Source: Asparagopsis taxiformis
Lineage: Eukaryota; Rhodophyta; Florideophyceae; Bonnemaisoniales; Bonnemaisoniaceae
Direction of reading: 5' to 3'
Assembly (NCBI GenBank): GCA_030407315.1
Contig: JALQPE010001508.1
Location: 1 to 20,351, forward strand
Length of the DNA: 20,351 nt
Shown one piece after another: positions 1 through 9,009 of this stretch. The notes beneath the pieces are model-generated. The model did not search any database and was not told the DNA's origin. It worked only from the letters and a program-made list of their open reading frames with translations. Made by a program: the position numbers and the translations under genes. Numbering within the stretch: the first letter of the stretch is position 1; each line of letters begins with the position of its first letter.

Positions 1-44
1 CGACGCCGGTGACGGTCGACGACCTGCGGCTGACTGGCGGCTAG
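1..44 (+). CDS. C-terminal end of an unidentified protein (partial)
   Basis: Reading from base 3, the last 13 codons (ending Asp-Leu-Arg-Leu-Thr-Gly-Gly) run to a TAG at 42-44, with G or C in nearly every third position, as expected for a real gene in this genome. The rest lies outside the window, so no function can be given. The 221 bases that follow, up to the next start, hold no gene I can support. Confidence 0.35.
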   Translation, partial: TPVTVDDLRLTGG

Positions 45-265
45 TCGCGGCGCTGCGGATCTCTGCGATCGGTGTTCGTGCCCGAGGGCGGCCCGGCGGC
101 GGGCGGCCGGTGTTCGCGCGGTTGCCGTGAGGGGCGGGCCCCGCGGGAATCGAGATTCGATGACGCAGCTCGCGAGATTGTGCGCCATCGGTAGCGGCCG
201 GCAGGCGGGCTCGGCCCCGACCGCGCGGCGTCCGACATCGTTCCTTCCGCGGTAACCCCAAAACC

Positions 266-945
266 ATGATCCCCTCGACCTTTGTTCCTCGCGCTCCTGA
301 GTGGGGCACTCGTCGGCGCGTCTGCGGGGCGCGCAGAACCTGACCTTGCGCAGTCAGGCCGAAGTCAATGCCGCAGCGTCCCCCACGTTTTGCGCACTCG
401 ATCTACAATCGAGGGCAGCGACATCGTCGATTTGAGCCCGCTCGCGAATCTCGCGACGACCAGCCTCCTGAGTATCGTGAACAACCCTCAGCTCCAGAGT
501 CTGGCTGGCCTCGGTCTGACGGACATCGGGAGCTACTGGCCATCACGGACAACCCGCTGCTGCGTGACCTGGACGGCCTCGGCCGCATCAACACGCCCGT
601 GTGGCGGGTGCTGATCGAACGCAACGCCAGTCTGACGGACATCGATGGCATGCGTGGCATCACCCAGGTGGGTCACTTGCGCTTCGTCGACAACGCCTCG
701 TTGACCAACGTGGATGCCATGAGCGGCTGCGCCGGTCCGGTCGGTTCGTTCGTCGTAACGGGGGGAATCCGCTGCTCGCGAGATTCTGTGGGTTTCGCAA
801 TCTGTTTCGTGTGGAGTTTGGGGGGCCCTGGCAGGTGTCCGGGAACGCCGTGAACCCGAGCCCGGCGCAGATCCTCGCGGCTGGCCCCTGCGGAGCGTGT
901 CGCCCCCCTCGGCGCCGAGCGGGTGCGCTGCCGGTCGCGAACTGA
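266..945 (+). CDS. Secreted leucine-rich / receptor-L-domain-like protein (frameshifted)
   Basis: The product looks like an exported protein with a short leucine-rich fold of the receptor-L-domain kind. The start is taken as ATG 266; a shift near 280 then leads into a hydrophobic signal segment (LFLALLSGALVGASAG) ending in an Ala-x-Ala-like site. The mature part begins QNLTLRSQAEVNA. It continues with L-domain strands such as IEGSDIVDLSPLANL, LSIVNNPQLQSLAGL, LAITDNPLLRDLDGL and FVDNASLTNVDAM, each ending in an N-x-x-L turn. The end resembles NPSPAQILAAGPC, a cysteine-ended close seen in similar proteins. The coding frame changes near 280, 407, 534 and 763, so the real protein is a mosaic of three frames, about 225 residues. 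Ligand and role are unknown. No operon partner is visible; the next gene is convergent. Confidence 0.7.
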
Positions 946-1298
946 CGCTCGCGGGCAGCCCGAGGCCGGGCGGGCACGATCACGGCGACCATGACAGGCC
1001 ACGAACGGGGCCCCGTTCCTGACCCTGGGGACTCGGGCCGCTCGACCGTGACCGCGATGTGTTCGTCGTGCCGGGCCCTGACGACGCTTACGCAGTGGCA
1101 GTTCCGCTCCACGATCAGCACGACCGTGCCCGTCGGGGCGGCATTTCTCGGCCTTCCTCTGCATGCAAGGTCTCGACCTGGGGGCTCGGCGGGGGCGACC
1201 TGCGTTGCCATCACCCCGGCGGCTGTGGGCGTTCACCGACATCCACGTCGCGCGGATCGGGATGTAGCTAGACCGCCGTGGTGGCCTGGCCCATCAGG
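946..1298. other. Gap between convergent genes, no gene recognised
   Basis: This 353-base stretch separates two convergent genes. Open frames exist on both strands, but none has a start, composition and sequence I can recognise as protein. The only clear structure is the palindrome at 1003-1018. Confidence 0.4.
1003..1018. terminator. Perfect 16-base palindrome, possible bidirectional terminator
   Basis: GAACGGGG is followed at once by its exact reverse complement CCCCGTTC. As RNA it would form a 6-bp stem closed by GGCC. It lies between convergent genes, where a shared terminator is expected. No T-tract follows on either strand, so intrinsic termination is unproven. Confidence 0.3.
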
Positions 1299-1881
1299 CT
1301 ACTCGCTGCCGTGCTCGCGCTTGTATGCGTCGTGCGCGGGCGCGCCGGCGCGCCTGCAGGACCGCGCGGGGGCGATGCCGAACGGTTCGAGCTGCGGTCG
1401 CAGTCGGTCCCAGTCGCGCGTGATCGCGGCGTCGCTGCGTCGGCCGGGCGCGGTGACGTGGTTAGCGCGGCGAGTCGATCTTGCAGATCTGCCAGTTGCC
1501 GCGCGCGTTGCCCGGGCGGGCGAGCAGGTTGCGCAGGTCGAGGTTGCCGTCGCGAAAGCCGTGGGCGTGCAGCCGGCCGACGAATCGGCCGAGGGCGATG
1601 GCGAGGTCGGTGCGCTGCTCGGTCTCGGCCAGCAGTTCGTCGAGGGCGCGGCCGGGGAACGTGTGGGTGACCAGCACCGCGCGGGTGAGGAATCCTGCCC
1701 GACGGTTTTCCCACACTCCGAGGGGGCTCGAACGCCCGCGCCGAGGTGGGTCCGCAGCCACTGGAGCGCGTCGAACTCGCGGGTCGCCCGGGAGGGGCGG
1801 CCGGGTCCCGTGAACCGCAGGGCGCCCCGCCAGCGGTCCCTCCAAGTCGGGTAATCGTAAGTTTTTTACGTGTAGTTCCAC
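1299..1881 (-). CDS. Lipopolysaccharide (Kdo/WaaP-type) kinase family protein (frameshifted)
   Basis: This is a small cytoplasmic protein of the protein-kinase-like fold, in the family that phosphorylates lipopolysaccharide core sugars. The start is GTG 1881 (VELHVKNLRLPD). The readable order is WRDRWRGALRFTGPGRPS, REFDALQWLRTHLGAGVRAP, GVWENRRAGFLTRAVLVTHTFPG, then a catalytic-loop-like LHAHGFRDGNLDLRNLL (about residues 104-120), and KIDSPR, matching the D-x-x-R region near the metal site. The C-terminal part (AAITRDWDRLRPQLEPFG) ends at TAG 1299-1301. Frame changes occur near 1845, 1730 and 1465. At about 194 residues it is shorter than WaaP proteins (about 265), and the loop reads F-R-D-G-N instead of H-R-D-L, so the substrate is uncertain. 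It is convergent with the preceding gene. Confidence 0.65.
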
Positions 1882-2037
1882 CGGCCTCGGAGGCGATCCG
1901 CCGCACCCAAGAGCTCCGCCGATCGGTTACGATCTCACCGAAATCCCTGCTGCCAAGGGGGTTCGGGCCATCCGTCAGGCCGGACCCCGACCCCGATTGC
2001 GGTTCGCCGCGAACTTGCGCCAATTGGGTGGGGATGC

Positions 2038-2067
2038 TTGTCGACACAGTCTCCACAAAGGTATAGT
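2038..2067 (+). promoter_or_regulatory. Sigma70-like promoter upstream of the HU gene
   Basis: TTGTCG (2038-2043) and TATAGT (2062-2067) are separated by 18 bases, about 100 bases upstream of the HU start. The -10 box differs from consensus at one base. The rest of the 1882-2164 gap shows no gene. Confidence 0.5.
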
Positions 2068-2164
2068 CGGTAGCTACTTGTTTGCTTTGGAGCCCCAGGC
2101 GGTCAGCGGACCGGAATCCGCGCCTCGTCTCCCCCGGGCGGCCATCGGAGCCTCGGAGGATACG

Positions 2165-2561
2165 TTGAAAACGATAACCAAGAAGGAACTGGTTCACCGC
2201 ATCGCGGACAAGACCGGCGTGACCAAGGTGGTCGCGAAGGACGTGATCCAGTCCTTTCTCAACTCGATCATCGAGGAACTCGCGGCCGCAACCGGTTGGA
2301 GTTTCCGTGGAGTTCGGTGTTATTCGAGTCGCGCGAACGGGCGGCCCGACTGGCACAGAACCCGCGCACGCTCGAGAAGGTCCCGGTGCCCGCGAAACGC
2401 ATCGTGAAAATTCAAGGTCGGGCGCCTCATGCGCAAGCGCGTCTCCGGCGAGGACGTCGGCAAACATCACGCTCGATGATGATGACGACGCGCCCGCGCC
2501 GCGCTTGAGCAAGCCCGTCACGGATCCGCCCGCTGCCGGCGAGGCGCAGGGCAGCGCGTAA
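2165..2561 (+). CDS. hup: HU/IHF-family DNA-binding protein with acidic tail (frameshifted)
   Basis: This is a histone-like nucleoid protein that binds and bends DNA as a dimer. TTG 2165 is preferred as the start because GGAGGA lies at 2155-2160, four bases upstream, and the sequence begins at once with the family N-terminus LKTITKKELVHRIADKTG. The helical part (VVAKDVIQSFLNSIIEELAA) is followed by NRLEF, then FESRERAARLAQNPRT (the DNA-contacting arm carrying the invariant NP proline), VPVPAKRIVK and FKVGRLMRKRV. Frame changes are seen near 2290-2320, 2415 and 2465. The frame with very high third-position GC continues past the normal 90-100 residue end into DDDDDAPAPRLSKPV and stops at 2561. 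The alternative end is TGA 2477-2479, giving no tail. Confidence 0.85.
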
Positions 2562-2638
2562 CGCGCGCCGAACGCTCGCGAGTTCGGGAGAGCGACGGCG
2601 AGAGGCCGCGACAGTCGGTCGATCGTGGGAAGGAGACG

Positions 2639-2660
2639 GCAGGTCGCACGGTGGACCTGC
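2639..2660. terminator. Hairpin between convergent HU and PLP-enzyme genes
   Basis: GCAGGTC (2639-2645) pairs exactly with GACCTGC (2654-2660) around an 8-base loop. It sits between the HU end and the end of the minus-strand gene at 2686, so it could serve both strands. No T-tract follows. Confidence 0.3.
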
Positions 2661-2685
2661 AGGGCCTGGCGTCTAGCGGCCCGCG

Positions 2686-3839
2686 TTACAGGCGCTTGAG
2701 CGCCTGATCGAGATCGGCGACGAGGTCGTCGAGATCCTCGATGCCGACCGACAGGCGGATCAGGCCGTCTTCGAGTCCGGCCTTCTTGCGTTCCTTCTTC
2801 GGGATCGGGCGTGCGTCATCGATGCCGGATGATCGACGAGGCTCTCGACGCCGCCGAGACTCTCGGCGAGCGCAAACACCTCGAGGCGTGAGCAGAAGCG
2901 CTTGGCTTGCGCGACCGTCGCCTTGAGTTCGACGGACACCATGCCGCCGCCGTGCTTCATCTGCTTCTTCGCCGTGCGGTAGGTCTCGTGCGACGGCAGG
3001 CCGGGGTAGTAGACCCGTGCGACCTTCCGGTGCGATTCGAGCCATTTCGCGATCTTCAGTGCGCTCTCGCAGTGGCGCTGCATGCGCACGTGCAGCGTCT
3101 TGGTGCCGCGCAGCACGAGGAAGCTGTCCATCGGCCCTGGCTTGCCGCCGCACGAGTTCTGGAAGTGGGCCAGGCGGGCGCGGAGCTCCTCGCCGTTGCC
3201 GACGAGCATGCCGCCGACGACGTCACTGTGGCCGCCGAGATACTTCGTCGTCGAGTGCACGACGAGGTCGCAGCCGAGGTCGATCGGGCGCTGCAGTAGG
3301 GCGTCGCGAACGTGTTGTCCGCGAGCGTGAGCAGCTTCTTGCGACGGCAGATCTTCGCGATCGCGCGCAGGTCACAACACCGCAGCAGCGGGTTGGTCGG
3401 CGTCTCGAGCATCACGAGCTTCGTGTTCTTCTGCAGCGCGGCCTGGAACGCGTCGAGGTCCGTGAGGTCCACGAACGTCGTTTCGACGCCGAACTTCTCG
3501 AACACCGTGCGCAGCAGGCGGAACGTGCCGCCGTAGAGGTCGTTGCCCGCGACGACGTGGTCGCCGGCTTCGAGCAGGTGCAGCACGCAGGTGATGGCCG
3601 CCATGCCGCTGCTGAACCCGAGGCCCCATTCCGCGCCTTCGAGGCCCGCGATGTTGCCTTCGAGCGCCGAGCGCGTCGGGTTGCCGGACCGCGAGTAGTC
3701 GTAACCCTGGTCTGGTTGGGGCCTTCTGCACGTAGGTGCTGGTCTGGAAGATCGGGGTCATGATCGCACCCGTGGACGGGTCGGGCGACTGACCGGCGTG
3801 GATCGCGAGGGTGCCGAAACCGGGGTTTTTGCGCTTCAT
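2686..3839 (-). CDS. metB: Trans-sulfuration PLP enzyme, probably cystathionine gamma-synthase (frameshifted)
   Basis: This is a Cys/Met-metabolism PLP-dependent enzyme that replaces or removes a gamma substituent in methionine or cysteine synthesis. It starts at ATG 3839 with [20 protein letters not shown] and [11 protein letters not shown], typical of the family. Next come YSRSGNPTR (PLP phosphate region), [49 protein letters not shown] (the Asp that contacts the PLP ring nitrogen) and [12 protein letters not shown], whose Lys (codon near 3243-3245) forms the Schiff base. The C-terminal part includes [26 protein letters not shown] and the family-typical end [18 protein letters not shown]. 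Frame changes lie near 3720, 3610, 3300 and 2825. Length is about 384 residues, normal. Cystathionine gamma-lyase or methionine gamma-lyase activity cannot be excluded. It is divergent from mutS2 with about 50 bases between starts. Confidence 0.9.
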
Positions 3840-3889
3840 CGGGCGCGGAGTTTACAAGCGCGGGCGAGTCGGCAACATGCTTCGCAACA

Positions 3890-5994
3890 ATGCCCGCCGA
3901 AACCGTCCACCCAGAGGCCCTACGATCTCGAAGCGCTCGAGTTCGGGGCGGTGCGCACCCTGCTCACCGCGCGGCTGAGTTCGCCGGTCGGGCGTACGGC
4001 GGTCGAGGCCCTCGGTCCCTGCCCGGATGCGGCGACGGCGCGGGCCCGGCACGCCGCGGTCGAAACCCTGGCCGAACGGCTCGATCACGGGCGTGGCCTG
4101 CCGCTCACCGGCGCGATCGAGGTGCGGTCGTGGCTGCCGGGGTTCTTCGCGGGCGAGCACGTCGTCGCGGCGCGGGATCTCGCGGACCTCAAGCGTCTGC
4201 TGCGGGTCGCTGAGCACTGTCGGCGCTGGCTGCTGGCGCAGCCCGAGGCGCTTGCGGCGGTCGCGCGAGACGCCGCCGATCTCCAGGATCTCGTCGACGA
4301 ACTCGATCGGCTGGTCGACGACCGCGGCGAGGTGCAGGACTCGGCGTCGCAGCGGCTGCGGGAGATTCGCCGCGAGATCCAGCAGGCGCGCGGTGCCGTC
4401 GATGCGGCGGTGCAGCATGTGCTCGGGGATCCGCAGGTGCGGCGGGCGCTGCAGGCCCCGGATGCCGCCTGGCGCCACGGTCGGCCCGTGCTGCAGGTGC
4501 GGTCGGACTCCCGCAATCGCGTGCCGGTGTATTGCACGATCGCAGCAGCTCGGGGCAGACGCTGTTCATCGAGCCGCAGAACGTCGTCGAGATGGCCAAC
4601 CGCCTGTCCGATGCGCAGGCGGCCGAGAACCGCGAGATCAATGTCGTGCTCGCCGACGCCGCGCGCGCGCTGCGGCGGCTCGAACGTGAGGTCGTGACCG
4701 CGGTCGAGTTCGTCGCGCATGCGGACCTGCTGCAGGCCAAGGCCCGGCTCGTGCGCGAGGACGGCTATAACCGTTCCCGAGGTTGCGGACGGCAAAGATA
4801 CGGCCGTGTTGCGGCTCCACGGGGCGCGTCATCCGTTGCTCGAGATCGACGATCGCGGGCGCCGTTCGGAGCAGGCGGGCGCGGCCGTCGTGCCGCTCGA
4901 TCTCGCGCTCGGCGATCCGCATCATCTGCTCGTCGTCACGGGACCGAACACGGGCGGCAAGACGGTCGTGCTCAAGACCGTCGGCCTGCTCGCGCTCATG
5001 GCGATCAGTGGCGTGCCCGTGCCCGCGGATGTCGGGGCGCGCGTGCCGTTCTTCGCGGCGGTGAAGGCCGACATCGGGGATGAGCAGGGGATCTCGCAGA
5101 ACCTGTCGACGTTCAGTTCGCATGTGCAGCGGATCGCGACCTGCCTGGCGCACGCGGCGGGGAATGCGCTCGTGCTGCTCGACGAGCTCGGCGCCGGCAC
5201 GGACCCCGAAGAAGGTTCCGTGCTCGGCTACGCCGTGCTCGAACAACTCGTGCGGGCGCGCGCGTTCGCGGTCGTGACGACGCACCTCGGCCGGCTCAAG
5301 GAGTTCGCCTACCAGAACCAAGGCGCCGACAACGGCTCGATGGCGTTCGACGGCAAGACGCTCGCACCGCTCTATCGGCTCGAGGTCGGCATTCCGGGCA
5401 ACAGCCACGCGCTCGACATCGCCGCGCGCGTCGGCATGCCCGAGCGGGTCGTTCAGCGCGCCCGCAAGCTCCTCGGCAAGCGCGACCCGCAGCTCGACAA
5501 CGTGATCGAGAAGGTGCAGGTCGCGCGGGCGCGAAGCCGAGGCCGATCGCCAGCGCACGGCGGCGAAGTCGCGTGAGGTCGCGAGCCAGCAGAGCGAGCT
5601 CGAAGAGAAGCTCGCCGAGGCCGTTCGCCGCGAGACCTGGCTGCAGGAAGAGGCGGATGGCGTTGTCGAGCACGAGCTGCGCACGGCCAAGGCGGCGTTG
5701 GAGGAGCACGTCCCAGGCGCTCGAGAACGCGCCGGGCAAGCACGGCGACCGCGCGCGCGAGCTCAAGCAGGCCCTCGATGGTCTGCTGCGGAACGCCAAG
5801 GTTCACCGCCGGCGCACCAGCTTCTGCCACGGACTGAAGAAGGGCGACCGCGTCTTCCTGCCGCGCTGGCACCGCCATGCGCAGGTGCACAAGGTCGACA
5901 AGGTGCGCGAGCAGGTCACGGTCGACTACGGCAAGGTCAAGATGCAGGTGCCGTTCGAGACGTCTCCTGGCTCGTGCCGCTCGATCAGTCCTAG
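3890..5994 (+). CDS. mutS2: MutS2 ATPase, apparently without the Smr domain (frameshifted)
   Basis: MutS2 is a MutS-family ATPase acting on recombination intermediates or stalled ribosomes. ATG 3890 (MPAETV) is the likely start; after one shift the frame gives RPYDLEALEFGAVRTLL, the family N-terminus. The core and clamp helices follow (LRRLEREVVTAVEFVAHADL). The ATPase then has Walker A GPNTGGKT (4941-4964), DIGDEQGISQNLSTFSSH, Walker B LVLLDELGAGTDPEEGS and TTHLGRLKEFA. A charged coiled-coil follows, then a KOW-like segment (KKGDRVFLPRW). The protein ends in VSWLVPLDQS at TAG 5992-5994. Frame changes occur near 3905, 4545, 4775, 5535, 5710 and 5965. At about 700 residues it is some 80 shorter than the B. 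subtilis protein. The missing part corresponds to the Smr nuclease domain, and the following sequence is a convergent gene. Confidence 0.93.
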
Positions 5995-6008
5995 GCGGAA
6001 TCGCCCGG

Positions 6009-6289
6009 TCAGCAGGTCCCGATCTCGACGAACGCCCCGTTGCTGAACGGAGATCCCGAGCGCGTTCTGGTTTGCTAGCACCGCGAACTGTTCGTGCAGT
6101 TCGACGCCGACGAAGGCCGGAGCGTACGGGATCGGCAGGCTGACGGTTTGCGCGGCCGGCTAAGTCCGTGACCGTCCAGGGCGCGCACTCGGCGCTGGTT
6201 GCGCGAGGTCGCCGCCGTGGCGCGCGCGCGCGAGCGTCGGTGCTGCACGCGGTGCTGTTTCGCGGCGGCGCCGCTCACCGATCACCGGC
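6009..6289 (-). CDS. Fragment of a secreted-protein tail domain (partial or decayed)
   Basis: The minus strand reads CAPWTVTDLAGRA, then TVSLPIPYAPAFVGVELHEQ, FAVLANQNALGIS and, after a shift, SNGAFVEIGTC, ending at TGA (complement of 6009-6011). This resembles the tail domain of the neighbouring secreted hydrolase (SIPNDPSFVGTEFLSQ), so it looks like a second copy. I see no convincing start codon or signal peptide between here and the stop of the upstream gene at 6290. It may therefore be a remnant or part of a gene obscured by indels. It ends 14 bases from the end of convergent mutS2. Confidence 0.45.
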
Positions 6290-8426
6290 TCACAGGCCGA
6301 TGATCGTGCGCTGCGAGTTCGACGTGCGGAACTCCGAGCGGCCGAAGGAGTACCACTGCGACAAGAACTCGGTGCCGACGAACGACGGGTCGTTCGGGAT
6401 CGACAGGTTGTGCGTCGCGGTGCCAGCGAGTCGCTGACGTGCGCGACGGGCACCACGATGTCGTTGTAGGCGAAGCAGCCGGATTCGCTACCGAAGCCGC
6501 GCATCGAGGCCGGCAGGGCCGTGCCGTTCCAGATCGTGGACGAGAACCCGAAGCCGATTACCGCGAGCGTGCTCGGGTTGCCGTTCCTGGCGCGGTAGGT
6601 CACGTTGGTGCCGATGCGCGGCAGGTTCAGCAGGTCCTGGCGGTAGACCGGGCTGCCGCAGCCGGCGCCGAACGACTGGCTGCCCGCGAGGCTGTTGGTC
6701 CACGACTGCATCGCAGCGCGGATCTCGGCGCGGAGCAGCGTCGGGATCGCCTGCTGGTAGATCGCGTTGTCGCGTTGGTGCCGCTGGTCGCGTCGTTGAC
6801 GATGCGCCGAAGGTGTATTCCCGCGGCACGATCACGTCGTTGCTGATGAACGGCAGCGACACCCAACCGAACGCCGAGCGGTGCTCGGCCGAGTTGAGCG
6901 TGTAGCTGCCACCCTTGTAGGCGGCGAGCGTGAAGTTCTTGAAGCTCGCGATGGTCTGCGACGACAGGTTGAGCGACGCACCTTCGCTGTCGATGACCGC
7001 GCTGATGCCGATGCCGCTGAGGTTCTGGAGCATCAGGTCGTAGAACGTGTTGCGGTAGCTGCCGAGGTAGCCGTTGGCGAAGGCTTCGTAGAGCACGTGC
7101 AGATCACGCAGCGTCAGTTCGTTGGGGTTCGCGAGCGCCGGGCTGCCACAGCCGATGCGGTGGTTGAGGCTCGTCGACGACATGCCGAGCGACGACGCGG
7201 GGAGTTGATCGCGCTGGTACCGAAGCGGCGGGCGACGGCCTGAAGTGCGGGCGTTGTCCGAGTTCTCCATCATGCGGCGCAGTGACGTCTGCAGTTGCTC
7301 GCTGAACGGACCGGTGTCGAGCGGGCACGAGCCGTTGTAGCCCGAGTAGACGGTGATCGGCGTGGTCAGGTTGATGCCGAGGAATCGCACCTGACGCATC
7401 GCGTGCACGTGGTGGCAGCACCTTGATCGTGCTGGCCGGTTCGAAGACGGCGTTGCCGTTCAGGTCCGCGAGGTTGCTGCCGTTGACGCGTTCGAGCCAG
7501 CAGCCGACCGTGCCGTTGGTCGTCGAGCGCATGCGGTTGCCGACGTCGGTGGTCAGCGCGTTCTTGTTGTTGATCGTGAGCACGGCGTAGTAGCGCGTGC
7601 CGCTGACGACGTAGCTCATCAGGTCGATTGCGCGCTCGCCGTAGTTCTCGAGTCGCGAGACGAGCTGGCTCGTGGGGCACGCCGACCCACCAGTGCCACT
7701 GCTTGGGCGAGGGGTCGCGGATCATGATGCAGTCGAATCGACCGGTGGAGCGTCGGTCGAGCGAGTAGAGCCGCGCGTTGTGGGAGTTGATCCGGCTGCT
7801 GATCGTGCTGACGGTCGAGTTGACGTACCACCACCATGATCGTGCATCGGATCCCGTGTTGCGGATCATGATGCAGCTGTAGTAGGTCGTGCCGTTGACC
7901 GTGTACGAATCGACGTCGACGAGGCGGCCATTGTTGGAGTTGATGCGGCTGCTGATCGACGAGACGGAGGAGTTGACGGTACCACCACCAGGTCTTCGCG
8001 TGCGAGGCCGGTGTTGCGGATCATTACGGCCGCGTACTTCAGCGTGCCGTTCTCCACGTAGGGTTCGAGTTCGACGAGCCGCGCGTTGTTGGTCGACAGT
8101 CGGCTCGAGATCGAGCTCACCGACGAGTTGACGTACCACCACCAGGTGCGGGCGTAGGAGCCGGTGTTGCGAACCAGCGTGGCGTCGAACATCGACGAGC
8201 CGAGCAGGTTCGTGCCGCGGTACTTCAGTGAGGTGATGCGGTAGCCCTGGTTGACGATCGAGCTGATCGAACTGACGGTCGAGCCCCAGACGTAGTAGTT
8301 CGTCGGAGTGGCGTTCTCGCGATCCTCCTGGGCGGATACGGAGCGGGCGAAGCCGAGGCCCACGAGTGCGCAACTCAGGAGCAGGAGCAGAGAACGGAAC
8401 GAAGAACGCAGAGGATACGAGCGCAT
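6290..8426 (-). CDS. Secreted polyglycine-hydrolase-like protein: BTRD1 repeats plus class A beta-lactamase-like serine hydrolase (frameshifted)
   Basis: ATG 8426 opens a signal peptide (MRSYPLRSS, then RSLLLLLSCALVGLGFA, cut near SVSA-QED). About five tandem repeats follow, each like WWWYVNSSVSSISSRL, NNARLVELEPY, YAAVMIRNTG; this is the bacterial tandem repeat domain 1 pattern found in polyglycine hydrolases. Next is a serine-hydrolase domain of class A beta-lactamase fold: PASTIKVL (nucleophile Ser codon 7431-7433), MMENSDNA (SDN, Ser codon 7259-7261) and YKGGSY (Lys codon 6914-6916, in the KTG position). Motif spacings of about 57 and 115 residues are close to the class A pattern. A C-terminal module (SIPNDPSFVGTEFLSQ) closes at TGA (complement of 6290-6292). 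Frame changes are frequent, among them near 7985, 7830, 7660, 7415, 7230, 6790 and 6430. The total is about 710 residues. Likely an extracellular peptidase or hydrolase; the substrate is unknown. The gene is divergent from the response regulator. Confidence 0.85.
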
Positions 8427-8612
8427 GGCAAAAGCGGTGTCGGGGTGGTGCCGATCGGACAACGATTCGGCTGTCTGCCATGAGGAGCGACAACTCGGTT
8501 GGTCGCGTTCGTGCCGATTGCGGTTCGCGCGATCGCCGGCGGCCGCCGCGGCCACAGCTTTCGCGAATTGATCCGCGATCCGGGCCCGGTCGGTGCGTTA
8601 CCATTCGATCCC

Positions 8613-9005
8613 TTGCCTACTCCGCTCGTCCTGATCGCCGACAACGACCGGGCGGTGAGCGCGCTGCTCGTCGACGTGCTCGCCCGGTCCGGGCTGCGCA
8701 CTGCCTGTGCCTATGATGGCAACGAGGCGGCGCACGGGGCCTGCGACCCGGAGGTCCAGGTGTTGGTGTGCGACCTCGACATGCCTGGGCGCAGTGGCCT
8801 GGAGGTGCTCGAGGGGCTGGCGCCAGAGTGTCGGCCGCCGACGGTCGTCATCTCGGGATTCGTCGACGAACGGGCGCAGGCCCGACTCGACGCTCTCGAT
8901 TTCGTGCGCGCCGTAATGCGGAAGCCGTTCGATCTGTTCGAGTTTGCCGACACCGTGCGCGCGCTCGCCGTTCTCGGTGGTGCCGAGGCCGCCGCTGGTG
9001 GTTGA
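8613..9005 (+). CDS. Single-domain response regulator (CheY-like receiver)
   Basis: This is a phospho-acceptor receiver domain without an output domain. TTG 8613 (LPTPLVLIADNDRAV) is the most natural start; the open frame extends upstream to 8499, but that part does not look like family sequence. Visible features are the acidic pair in IADNDRAV, the phosphorylated Asp in LVCDLDMPGRSGLEVL, the switch Ser in VVISGFVDE and the invariant Lys in MRKPFDLFEFADTV. At about 130 residues it has exactly receiver length. The frame is intact. No histidine kinase is in the window, so its partner is unknown. It ends 25 bases before aroC and may be co-transcribed with it. Confidence 0.88.
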   Translation: MPTPLVLIADNDRAVSALLVDVLARSGLRTACAYDGNEAAHGACDPEVQVLVCDLDMPGRSGLEVLEGLAPECRPPTVVISGFVDERAQARLDALDFVRAVMRKPFDLFEFADTVRALAVLGGAEAAAGG

Positions 9006-9009
9006 GTCG

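Noticed and set aside
991..1854. A 287-codon plus-strand frame
   Set aside because: Its right half is antisense to the kinase-family gene, and its left half shows no recognisable protein.
1268..2521. A 417-codon minus-strand frame
   Set aside because: It overlaps the HU gene antisense and reads the kinase gene in a wrong frame over most of its length, giving Arg/Pro/Ser-rich sequence.
6170..6300. A separate small gene starting at GTG 6278
   Set aside because: The predicted peptide is Arg-rich low-complexity sequence; only the part nearer 6009-6170, in a different frame, looks like protein.
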